Source: Anaerolineales bacterium (lineage in GTDB: Bacteria > Chloroflexota > Anaerolineae > 4572-78 > J111). From it: DNA of 64,000 bases. Below are positions 24,091-30,609 of this stretch, one piece after another; position 1 is the stretch's first letter; every line of letters begins with the position of its first letter. Both the position numbers and the translations under genes were made by a program. The notes beneath the pieces are model-generated. The model was not told the origin of the DNA. It saw only the letters and a program-made list of their open reading frames with translations, and ran no database searches. The stretch spans positions 372,001-436,000 of the forward strand of contig JABTUK010000002.1 in assembly GCA_015075405.1 (NCBI GenBank), given 5' to 3'.

Positions 24091-25778
24091 TTCTTCCTCT
24101 ATTCGCCAATACCTTGTGGTACCTCTCCAATCTACCCGAAAGCCTGGCTTTTCATCTGGCCCGGCGCAATGGGAGCGACGTGCAGGAAAAGCTGCTGCTG
24201 CGCCTGCTCCGCCGCAATGCCGATACCGATGTTGGCCGCCGCTACGATTTTGCTTCTATTCGTTCTGCCGCAGAATATCAGCAGCGCGTTCCCCTCTCCA
24301 CTTATGAGGACTATCTCCCGGCAATTCAGGCCATCAATGAGGGTCAGTCTCAAGTGTTGACCCAAGAAGCCGTGCTGCTGCTGGAACCAACCAGCGGCTC
24401 GACTGCCGCGACCAAATATATCCCCTACACCGCCGCCCTCAAAGCCGAGTTTCAACGCGCCCTTGCTCCCTGGCTGGTTGACCTCTTTAGCCATCTGCCA
24501 GGGCTGTTTCTAGGCCAGGCCTATTGGTCGGTGACGCCGGTTACGCAGCGAAACCAGCGCACTCTCGGCGGTATTCCCGTTGGCTTTGAAGAGGACAGCG
24601 AATACCTGGGCGGCTGGCAGCGCCATCTGCTCCAGGCGGTGCTGGCCGTCCCTCCTCTCGTCCGGCTGATTGACGATATGGAAACGTTTCGCTACGTCAC
24701 CCTGCTGTTTTTGTTACGCAGCCGTTCGCTGGCGCTTATTTCTATCTGGAACCCCACTTTTTTGACCCTGCTCTTGAACCGATTGCCCGATTGGTGGCCG
24801 CTCCTGGCTACCGACATCGCCACTGGAACACTTACCCCGCCCGGCCCGTTGGCCTCTGACTTAAAGCAGCAGCTTGTTACCTTCAATCGGCCTAATTCCC
24901 GCCGGACAGCGGAAATTCGGAGGATTTTTCAAGAGGAAAACGACCCGGCTGTAATTCATACTCGTCTATGGCCGCATCTCCGGTTGATTAGCTGCTGGAC
25001 CGACGCCCAGGCAGCCCTGTATGCCCCCGAATTGGCCCGCCTTTTCCCCCAAGCCCAGCTACAAGGTAAGGGCCTCATCGCCACCGAAGGCTTTGTTTCC
25101 CTACCCCTCATCGGTCAAAACGGCGCAGCTCTGGCTGTCCGCTCCCACTTTTTCGAATTCCTTCCCGTTCACCATTCACCATTCACCATTCACCGTTCAC
25201 AATTACCCCCCCCGCTTCTAGTCCACGAGTTACAACCCGGCTGCCAATACGCTGTCATTATCACCACCGGCGGCGGGTTGTATCGCTACCAACTCCACGA
25301 TTTGGTAGAAGTTACCGGCTACCGGGGAACCTGTCCCCTGCTGCGCTTTGTGGGCAAAGAAAGTTATATCTCCGATTGGTTTGGCGAGAAACTCAACGAG
25401 CGTCACGTGAGGGAGGCGCTCGACGTAATATGCCGCCGTTATGCTGTCCAGCCCGTCTTTGCGATGGTCGCGTATGAGCCCCTTGCCGGCGCTTACACCC
25501 TCTTTATCGAAGCGCCAACCAGTGCTGACGAGACCCTGAAGCAGATGGGGCAGGCGTTGGAGTTGGCTCTGCAAGAAAATTATCATTACCGTTACTGTCG
25601 CCAGTTGGGCCAGCTTGGCCCGCTGCAGGTCTTTCGTATTGAAAGTGAGGGACGCGCTGCCTACCTGTCATTCTGCCAGTCTCACGGTCAAAGGGTTGGC
25701 GATATTAAACCCCTCGCCTTGCACCGGCTGAGCGGTTGGGCGCAAATCTTCCAGGGGCAGATGGTAATGTTGGGGTAA
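24024..25778 (+). CDS. GH3-family acyl-acid adenylating/amido synthetase
   Basis: 584 residues. LLLEPTSGSTAATKYIPYT is the ATP-binding P-loop of the GH3 (auxin-responsive promoter) family; GIPVGFEEDSEYLGG, LISCWTDAQAALYAPEL, GLIATEGFVSLPL and VITTGGGLYRYQLHDLVEV give the remaining ANL-type motifs, and VGKESYISDWFGEKLNE closes the domain. Members join an acyl acid to an amino acid or amine through an acyl-adenylate. The first 20 or so residues (RLLASPFLASSPHLSS) are translated from the CTCGCCTC repeat, so the true start may be internal (TTG near 24113). A second repeat near residues 380-395 encodes HHSPFTIHRSQ. Last gene of the accessory cluster. Confidence 0.87.
   Translation: MSKSYPRLLASPFLASSPHLSSLLPLFANTLWYLSNLPESLAFHLARRNGSDVQEKLLLRLLRRNADTDVGRRYDFASIRSAAEYQQRVPLSTYEDYLPAIQAINEGQSQVLTQEAVLLLEPTSGSTAATKYIPYTAALKAEFQRALAPWLVDLFSHLPGLFLGQAYWSVTPVTQRNQRTLGGIPVGFEEDSEYLGGWQRHLLQAVLAVPPLVRLIDDMETFRYVTLLFLLRSRSLALISIWNPTFLTLLLNRLPDWWPLLATDIATGTLTPPGPLASDLKQQLVTFNRPNSRRTAEIRRIFQEENDPAVIHTRLWPHLRLISCWTDAQAALYAPELARLFPQAQLQGKGLIATEGFVSLPLIGQNGAALAVRSHFFEFLPVHHSPFTIHRSQLPPPLLVHELQPGCQYAVIITTGGGLYRYQLHDLVEVTGYRGTCPLLRFVGKESYISDWFGEKLNERHVREALDVICRRYAVQPVFAMVAYEPLAGAYTLFIEAPTSADETLKQMGQALELALQENYHYRYCRQLGQLGPLQVFRIESEGRAAYLSFCQSHGQRVGDIKPLALHRLSGWAQIFQGQMVMLG
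25166..25205. repeat. Word repeat inside a reading frame (CCATTCA family)
   Basis: CCATTCA repeated with a final CCGTTCA, a heptamer array wholly inside the GH3-family gene. The same word recurs, in reverse complement, in the membrane-protein genes near 45.9 and 52.35 kb. Confidence 0.8.
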
Positions 25779-25782
25779 ATTG

Positions 25783-25903
25783 GTAACTGCTCAACCATGT
25801 CATTCGACCGCAGGGAGAAATCCCCGATACCTTTCTTTTACGTATTGCGTCCTGGGGATTTCTCGACCTTCGGTCTCGAAATGACATGAACCCCTGAGTA
25901 GTA
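25783..25903. repeat. Palindromic element, CATGTCATT family, copy 1
   Basis: Ends GTAACTGCTCA and CTGAGTAGTAA are imperfect terminal inverted repeats; inside them CATGTCATT-CGACCG-GGGAGAAATC is answered by GATTTCTC-CGGTC-CGAAATGACATG. Related shorter copy at 28008-28071 and a half copy at 58655-58690. No coding capacity. It occupies the gap just after the GH3-family gene. Confidence 0.8.
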
Positions 25904-25955
25904 ATGTGAATTGTTAAAAACTGTTAAATTTTAAGGTTCTATGGCCGATTCTCTA

Positions 25956-25990
25956 TTGACAAACCTACCCTGATTATGGTACTATAGTAC
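25956..25990 (+). promoter_or_regulatory. Promoter with palindromic operator upstream of the structured RNA
   Basis: Perfect TTGACA (25956-25961), 18-base spacer, TACTAT (25980-25985). The perfect 12-base palindrome GTACTATAGTAC (25979-25990) covers the -10 box and the expected start region, a good position for a repressor. No open reading frame follows. Confidence 0.55.
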
Positions 25991-25991
25991 T

Positions 25992-26281
25992 TGAAAAGGG
26001 TCCCAAGGAATTGACAGAGGACTCAAGAAGAAAGCAACTGAAAAATATCTCTGCATTAACAAGCGGGATGGTTTGGTAACAAGCGCAAACCGTAAGCTGG
26101 TGGAAAAAGAAGTTGGGAAACCAGCAATCGTATGAGTGATAATAAGCTCATCGAAAGTGAACCCAGAGTTTTTTGGGGTAACTCAAAAGTAAGTAAGTTG
26201 CTAGATACTTGAGAAATCAGAAGGTTACTAGGGGCTCTTTTCACTTTTAAAGCAACCCCCGGCAGATGTCGGGGGTTTTTT
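25992..26281 (+). ncRNA. Candidate structured small RNA of about 290 nt, family not recognised
   Basis: A gene-free stretch with a promoter in front and an intrinsic terminator behind. Within it I can pair CAGAG 26015-26019 with CTCTG 26049-26053, GGTTTG 26070-26075 with CAAACC 26086-26091, GCTGGT 26096-26101 with ACCAGC 26120-26125, ATGAG 26132-26136 with CTCAT 26147-26151, GAGTT 26166-26170 with AACTC 26180-26184, all in order and non-overlapping. Loops are purine-rich (GAAAAAGAAGTTGGGAA, TGATAATAAG). Composition differs from the repeats around it. It does not show the landmarks of tmRNA, RNase P RNA, SRP RNA or a known riboswitch that I could recognise. 6S-like or a new family are both open. 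Confidence 0.55.
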
Positions 26282-26282
26282 A
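26255..26282 (+). terminator. Intrinsic terminator
   Basis: Stem CCCCCGGCA/TGTCGGGGG (26255-26274) followed by TTTTTT (26275-26280). It ends the candidate small RNA and lies only a few bases from the convergent stop codon of hpt. Confidence 0.85.
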
Positions 26283-26288
26283 TTGGTT

Positions 26289-26840
26289 CTAATCCGGTTC
26301 AAATTTGGCCAGATAGGGCAGGGTGCGATACCGTTCCCTAAAATCGAGACCGTAACCCACCAGGTAATAATCGGGGATGTCAAAACCAACGTAGGCCAGG
26401 TTAACATCAATAATACGGCGTTGGGTGCGGTTGAGTAAAACACAGGCCTTGAGGCTTTCCGGTTCATGCAAACGCAGCGTGCGCAGGATAAAATGAGTCG
26501 TCAAGCCGGTATCAATAATATCTTCAACCAAGAGGGCATGCCTGCCCCGCAGCGGTTCATTGAGGTCTTTGGTCAGGCGAACTACGCCCTGCGTTTGCTC
26601 TGTCGGGCCGTAACGAGAGATAGCCAGAAAATCAAAAGCGGCCGGAATGGTCATGGCCCGTAACAAGTCGGCCATAAAAAAAAGGACACCTCTGAGGACG
26701 CCGATAACCACCAGGTCCTTGCCGGCATAATCCTGGCTGATTTGGGCGGCTAATTGGCCGACGCGCTCTTGAATTTGCGCCTCGGTGAGATAGATTGGCC
26801 CTATTTCCTCCAGCCACGTTGAAAAAGAAGTGTTGTTCAT
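26289..26840 (-). CDS. hpt: Hypoxanthine phosphoribosyltransferase
   Basis: 183 residues, the usual length. DLVVIGVLRGVLFFMADLLR is the first conserved block and LLVEDIIDTGLTTH (about 103-116) the PRPP-binding loop with its acidic pair; the later DYLVGYGLDFRERYR contact (here DYYLVGYGLDFRERYR) stacks on the purine. It converts hypoxanthine or guanine plus PRPP into IMP or GMP in purine salvage, cytoplasmic. Last of a minus-strand run that starts with the cytidylate-kinase-like gene, but a repeat hairpin separates it from the gene before. Start ATG follows CTGGGAGCATTT. Confidence 0.95.
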   Translation of the reverse strand: MNNTSFSTWLEEIGPIYLTEAQIQERVGQLAAQISQDYAGKDLVVIGVLRGVLFFMADLLRAMTIPAAFDFLAISRYGPTEQTQGVVRLTKDLNEPLRGRHALLVEDIIDTGLTTHFILRTLRLHEPESLKACVLLNRTQRRIIDVNLAYVGFDIPDYYLVGYGLDFRERYRTLPYLAKFEPD

Positions 26841-26844
26841 AAAT

Positions 26845-26932
26845 GCTCCCAGTAGTAAACAGTAATCAGTGAACAGTGGTCAGTAACCAGTTATCAGTAA
26901 ACTATCTGGTTACTGGCTACTGATTACTGACA
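26845..26932. repeat. Intergenic word-repeat hairpin, CAGTNNN family
   Basis: Six consecutive heptamers CAGTAAT, CAGTGAA, CAGTGGT, CAGTAAC, CAGTTAT, CAGTAAA, then the complementary GGTTACTGGCTACTGATTAC. The clearest case of a fixed 4-base core with a free 3-base remainder at constant 7-base spacing. Confidence 0.85.
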
Positions 26933-26961
26933 TCTGTGAGAGGGGGCGACGCAGTTAATTT

Positions 26962-27339
26962 TTAAGGCGCAGTGCGAGGCCCGATTAACTCGTCGTTATT
27001 GTCCAACTCATACTTCACCATCATCTGTTTAAAATCGGCTCGATTCAAGAGTTTAATATTAATCTCAGGATAAAGCTCGCGCAATCGGCGCAGCTTGCGA
27101 TGTTTTTTGGTAATGAGCCGCTGCTCCATAGTGGTTAGCTCGATATAGAGGTCTTGCTCCGGCAGATAAAAATCAGGGCTAAACGCTTCGATAACGTGAC
27201 CCTGGTCATCCTGGTGCAGGATAAAGGTTCGGGGTTCATATTCCCAGGCAATCTGGTAAAAGTCGAGAATACGGGCAAATTCGGCCTCGCTGGGGTGCGA
27301 AAAAGTGACGCCGGCTTTTGATTTACCGTTTTCCATCAT
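26962..27339 (-). CDS. Small PD-(D/E)XK nuclease-like protein
   Basis: 125 residues. HPSEAEFARILDFYQIAWEYEP with Glu20, then FSPDFYLPEQDLYIELT with Asp56 and Glu67, follows the order of active-site residues in PD-(D/E)XK folds (Vsr- or DUF559-like); the usual Lys after the second acid is replaced by Thr, though later Lys79/His80/Lys82 could serve. The C-terminal LRELYPEINIKLLNRADF is a typical closing strand and helix. It might cut or only bind DNA. It overlaps nothing but follows the kinase-like gene by nine bases, so the two are probably cotranscribed. Confidence 0.65.
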   Translation of the reverse strand: MMENGKSKAGVTFSHPSEAEFARILDFYQIAWEYEPRTFILHQDDQGHVIEAFSPDFYLPEQDLYIELTTMEQRLITKKHRKLRRLRELYPEINIKLLNRADFKQMMVKYELDNNDELIGPRTAP

Positions 27340-27348
27340 AAGCTTGTT

Positions 27349-27930
27349 TTAGCCATCCTGGATTTTAACCTCAAACCATGCTCGAACTGTTTGAATGACC
27401 AGATTGACCGCCGGGGATAGACCCAGCAAGCCGGTATTGAGGGTGAGATGGTAGAGGGTTGGGTCATCTATCGCCACGCCGTAGCTGCGGCGCAAGTAAC
27501 GGGCGCGGGCTTTGGCGCTGGCTTCCAGCCGGGCGCGCGCCGACTCAGCCGAGATATTTTGCTGCTGTTGTAAGTGGGCCACCCGCAGCTCCAACGGAGC
27601 AACCACCCGAATGTGAAACACGTCGGGCCAACCGCGCAGCGCCATCTGACCCCCTCGCCCGACAATCACCGCTTCTCCTCTATAAGCCCAGGCCTGAATT
27701 ATTCCTTCTACATGAGTTTGGTAAGCCTGCCACTCTTTGGCCGAGGGACGCAGCTTTAACAGGCCCAGTTCATCAATATCGGCCAGGGCTACATGCGGAA
27801 TACCCGCCGCCCGCGCCGCCTGATTGATCAAATCACGCTGGATAAGCTGCCAGCCCAGTTGTTGAGCCACCTGCCTGGCTAACTCATCCCCTTGACTCCC
27901 CGTTTGTCTGGAAATGGTCAAGGCAGCCAT
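27349..27930 (-). CDS. Cytidylate-kinase-like family protein
   Basis: 193 residues from ATG 27930, which has GAGGAGGCGCT just upstream; an earlier start at 27960 lacks a site. ALTISRQTGSQGDELARQVAQQLG is the P-loop of the Cytidylate_kin2 (AAA_26-like) family, GxxGSxG-type; AVIVGRGGQMALRG and FHIRVVAPLELRVAHLQ follow, with RARYLRRSYG as the lid Arg region. This family is common in Chloroflexota and Firmicutes and is not the housekeeping Cmk; its substrate is unproven. Leads an operon with the nuclease-like gene. Confidence 0.85.
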   Translation of the reverse strand: MAALTISRQTGSQGDELARQVAQQLGWQLIQRDLINQAARAAGIPHVALADIDELGLLKLRPSAKEWQAYQTHVEGIIQAWAYRGEAVIVGRGGQMALRGWPDVFHIRVVAPLELRVAHLQQQQNISAESARARLEASAKARARYLRRSYGVAIDDPTLYHLTLNTGLLGLSPAVNLVIQTVRAWFEVKIQDG

Positions 27931-28007
27931 AGCGCCTCCTCGAAAATAGGCACAAAACATCTTGTCATAACGATTATACCACGACTGACCTTAAAGATAA
28001 AGGTGTT

Positions 28008-28071
28008 GTTACTGCTCAGCCATGTCATTTCGACCGTAGGGAGAAATCTCCGATACCGCCTGAGTAGTAAC
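28008..28071. repeat. Palindromic element, CATGTCATT family, copy 2 (short form)
   Basis: Terminal inverted repeats GTTACTGCTCAG (28008-28019) and CTGAGTAGTAAC (28060-28071), one mismatch in 12. Between them is one half of the palindrome seen in copy 1 (CATGTCATTTCGACCG, GGGAGAAATCTC), so the second half has been deleted. Confidence 0.75.
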
Positions 28072-28164
28072 AAGGTATAAAATTTTTGCTACAAGATAGT
28101 TTTCATCTCAAAAGGTCTTGCTTCATTGTCAAATTATTGGTAATATTAACCAGAGGAGGAAATT

Positions 28165-29004
28165 ATGTCACAGTCAAACTTTCCGGCATTAACTCTGGCA
28201 GATTGGCAGCCTACCCGCGATACCCTGCAAACTTACAGCAAGGTTTTGGGCAAAATTCGACGCGCTTTGACGCCGCCGCAAAAACATTGGTGGCATATCA
28301 GTTTGCGGATGGTCCCAACCGGTCTGACCACCACCCCTATTCCCATCTCTGATGCTGATGACGACGCCACCTTTGAGATGATTTTGGACCTGCAGCAGGC
28401 GCAGTTGCTTATTACCACCAACCGAGGCGAAAACTGGCAGACTCCTCTGACCGGCCAATCGGCCCAGGAATTTTGCGACACCGTTCTGGCGGCCTTAGCC
28501 AAACTGGGTGTTGCCGTCGAAATTGACCGCAGCCTGTTTGCCGACGAAACTCCGCTCAGCCTCGATCCGGCCGCCGCCCAAAAGTGCGGCCAGGCGTTGG
28601 CGGCGATTGATGGGGTTTTCAAGCAGTTCAAGGCCGAATTGCCCGGCGAAACCAGCCCGGTGCAGTTGTGGCCGCATCACTTTGACCTGGCCGTGCTCTG
28701 GTTTTCCGGGCGCAAAGTACCCGGCATAGACCCGGCCGATGAGGAGAACGCCGACGAGCAAATGAATTTTGGCTTCTCCACCGGCGACGAAGGCATGCCC
28801 GCACCCTATTTTTATGCTACCGCTTACCCCTGGCCGGCCGATATTACCGCCGCCCCATTGCCTGCCGGGGCAACCTGGCACACCCAAAGCTGGAAGGGTG
28901 GGCTGTTGATGTATGAGTCGTTGGTGGGGGTCGAAGAGCCGGAGCAAAAACTGCTGGCCTTCTTGCGAGCCGTCCAGCAGGCCGGCTCAGCCTTGATGAA
29001 GTGA
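28165..29004 (+). CDS. DUF5996 family protein
   Basis: 279 residues. WQPTRDTLQTYSKVLGKIRR, HWWHISLRMVPTGLTTTPIP, PVQLWPHHFDLAVLWFSGRK, NFGFSTGDEGMPAPYFYATAYP and GKGGLLMYE (here WKGGLLMYESL) are the conserved blocks of DUF5996, a family of unknown biochemical role found in many bacteria. No signal or membrane segment. GAGGAGGAAATT gives a strong ribosome site. It ends three bases before the Nudix start, so the three genes from here to 30125 form a likely operon. Confidence 0.85.
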   Translation: MSQSNFPALTLADWQPTRDTLQTYSKVLGKIRRALTPPQKHWWHISLRMVPTGLTTTPIPISDADDDATFEMILDLQQAQLLITTNRGENWQTPLTGQSAQEFCDTVLAALAKLGVAVEIDRSLFADETPLSLDPAAAQKCGQALAAIDGVFKQFKAELPGETSPVQLWPHHFDLAVLWFSGRKVPGIDPADEENADEQMNFGFSTGDEGMPAPYFYATAYPWPADITAAPLPAGATWHTQSWKGGLLMYESLVGVEEPEQKLLAFLRAVQQAGSALMK

Positions 29005-29007
29005 TGT

Positions 29008-29448
29008 ATGGTCAGCAAAATTTATCCAGATGCCCCGCGGGTCGCCGTCGGCGCTGTCGTTACTCATCAAAACAAAGTGCTGCTGGTTTTGCGCGGTCAG
29101 CCTCCAGCCAAAGATATGTGGGCCATCCCCGGCGGCAGTGTTGATTTGGGGGAAACCCTGCAAGCTGCCGCTGAACGGGAGGTCCTGGAAGAAACCGGCC
29201 TGAGCATTAAAGCTGGGGAGGTCATTTATACTTTTGACGCGATTCTGCGCGACGAGACGGGCCGGGTTCAATTTCATTATGTGATTTTGGATTTGAAAGC
29301 CGAAGCCCTCGACCCCACCCAGCCGTTACGGCCGGCGGATGATGTTTATGATGCGGGCTGGTTTTCCCTGGCCGACCTCGACCGACCCGACCTGGTTATT
29401 TCCGACACCACCCGCGCTTTATTGCGCCAATTGTTGAACGGCTCATGA
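29008..29448 (+). CDS. Nudix hydrolase
   Basis: 146 residues. The Nudix box is complete: Gly43, Glu49, then REVLEETGL at 57-65 (GX5EX7REUXEEXGU). RVAVGAVVTHQNKVLLVLRG precedes it. The family hydrolyses nucleoside diphosphates linked to another moiety; FHYVILDLKAEAL is ADP-ribose-pyrophosphatase-like, but substrate cannot be settled. Its stop overlaps the start of the next gene by four bases (ATGA), so the two are translated together. Confidence 0.92.
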   Translation: MVSKIYPDAPRVAVGAVVTHQNKVLLVLRGQPPAKDMWAIPGGSVDLGETLQAAAEREVLEETGLSIKAGEVIYTFDAILRDETGRVQFHYVILDLKAEALDPTQPLRPADDVYDAGWFSLADLDRPDLVISDTTRALLRQLLNGS

Positions 29449-30125
29449 CCGACCCCACCCAGCCGCCGCCTAACCATCGCCTGCGTTTGGTTTTTGCCAA
29501 AAAAAAACAAATCAAGTATATCGGCCATCTGGACCTGGTGCTGGCCTGGGAGCGCGCCCTGCGCCGGGCGCAGATTCCTTTGGCCTACTCCAAAGGCTTC
29601 AATCCCCGGCCCAAAATCCAGGTAGCTTCCAGCTTGCCGGTGGGCACAACCGGCTCCGCCGAAATTATGGACATCATCACTACTCATTTGGTAGACCCGG
29701 CTGAAGCCCTCGCCCGCATCCGGCCGGCCCTGCCGGTGGGCATCGAGTTGCATTCGGTCGAAGCTATCCCCCTCAAAGCGCCAACCCTTCAGCATCTGCT
29801 GCGCCAGGCCGACTACCGGGTGATGGTCGAAACCGACCTGCCGGTTGACGAATTAACTAGGCGCATTGAATCGCTGCTGGCCGCCGCTGAGCTGCCCCAG
29901 ACCCGCCAGCGCAAAAAACAGCTCGAAACGATTGACCTGCGCCCCTGGCTGCATGAACTGGCGGTGGAGTCGGTGGAGCCAGGAGAGGTCTATTTGCGCA
30001 TGCGCCTGTCAGCCGGACAGTTTGGCAACCTGCGCCCGGAGGAGGCGCTCAAGGCGTTGGGTTTGGCTGATAACTGGGCTGAAATAGAGCGGACGAGGCT
30101 GATTTTTGAGTTGGATGAGCTTTAA
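29445..30125 (+). CDS. TIGR03936 / DUF2344 radical-SAM-associated protein
   Basis: 226 residues. RLRLVFAKKKQIKYIGHLDLV, ERALRRAQIPLAYSKGFNPRP and KIQVASSLPVGTTGSAEIMD are the hallmark of this family. In most genomes it is fused to or next to a TIGR03960 radical SAM protein; here it follows a Nudix gene instead and no such partner is in the window, so the partner must be elsewhere. Function is unknown, perhaps tRNA or ribosome related. ATGA overlap with the Nudix gene. Confidence 0.87.
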   Translation: MTDPTQPPPNHRLRLVFAKKKQIKYIGHLDLVLAWERALRRAQIPLAYSKGFNPRPKIQVASSLPVGTTGSAEIMDIITTHLVDPAEALARIRPALPVGIELHSVEAIPLKAPTLQHLLRQADYRVMVETDLPVDELTRRIESLLAAAELPQTRQRKKQLETIDLRPWLHELAVESVEPGEVYLRMRLSAGQFGNLRPEEALKALGLADNWAEIERTRLIFELDEL

Positions 30126-30219
30126 AGTTTTTAACACTATGTTTGCCCTTTTTATAGCCACCCCACAATAGAACGCAGATGGCGCAGATTCGACTGATTT
30201 GCGCTGATTTTTTGAATTT
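30126..30219. other. Gene-free gap with a short imperfect palindrome
   Basis: First part of the 484-base gap between the TIGR03936 gene and the Met-rich gene. It holds ACGCAGAT/GCGCAGATT units answered by GATTTGCGCTGATT, a short palindromic word repeat, and then the large palindromic element. No gene or promoter seen. Confidence 0.5.
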
Positions 30220-30401
30220 GAGAGCGTTCGGAAACTCCCACAGGCGCCCTTGCTACTGGCGCTCGTCCGGCGATGAAGTCGCCGGACTATCCAACAGCGC
30301 CCGATTAATTGGGCTAAAGCCGGGTTGACCCGGCGCTGTTCACTAGCCCTGGCATTCATGCCGGGGCGGGCCAGCCAGACAAAACAGTTTCCGTATGCTT
30401 T
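30220..30401. repeat. MITE-like palindromic element, family A, copy 1
   Basis: About 182 bp with imperfect terminal inverted repeats (GAGAGCGTTCGGAAACT at the left; CAGTTTCCGTATGCTTTC at the right) and internal perfect palindromes GTCCGGCGATGAAG/TCGCCGGAC, CGCCCGAT/ATTGGGC, GCCGGGTTGACCCGGC and GCATTCATGCC. Copy 3 at 58097-58280 is its reverse complement with the same order of palindromes, and 34920-35050 holds a diverged core. Confidence 0.85.
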
Positions 30402-30407
30402 CTAACT

Positions 30408-30447
30408 AAAAACGGCCTGGCTCATTCCGATGAGCCAGGCCGTTTTT
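30408..30447. terminator. Bidirectional intrinsic terminator
   Basis: Perfect 18-base stem (AAAAACGGCCTGGCTCAT with its complement) around a TCCG loop, with A5 on one side and T5 on the other. Works in both directions and lies between the TIGR03936 gene and the convergent Met-rich LysM gene. Confidence 0.9.
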
Positions 30448-30499
30448 AGAAGTGGTTTGATAAAATATAGTTCTCTAGAAAAGTTTTCGTCACTGAAAT

Positions 30500-30557
30500 A
30501 GGTAGCAAGGTAGTATGTAGCAGGCCATAAGTTTGCTACTTTGCTACCTGCTACTTT
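30500..30557. repeat. Intergenic word-repeat hairpin, GTAGCAAG family
   Basis: GGTAGCAAGGTAGTATGTAGCAG is answered by TTGCTACTTTGCTACCTGCTACTTTG. Same octamer family as 3696-3760. Lies between the terminator and the stop codon of the Met-rich gene. Confidence 0.75.
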
Positions 30558-30609
30558 GATCGTTGGGAAAGGATTTTTCTGGACACCTATATGCCAAATC
30601 CGGCGGATT

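Noticed and set aside
25992..26281. tmRNA, RNase P RNA or SRP RNA
   Set aside because: No CCA-type end or tag frame, no GAGGAAAGUCC-type RNase P core and no SRP Alu/tetraloop motif was found; left as unknown RNA.
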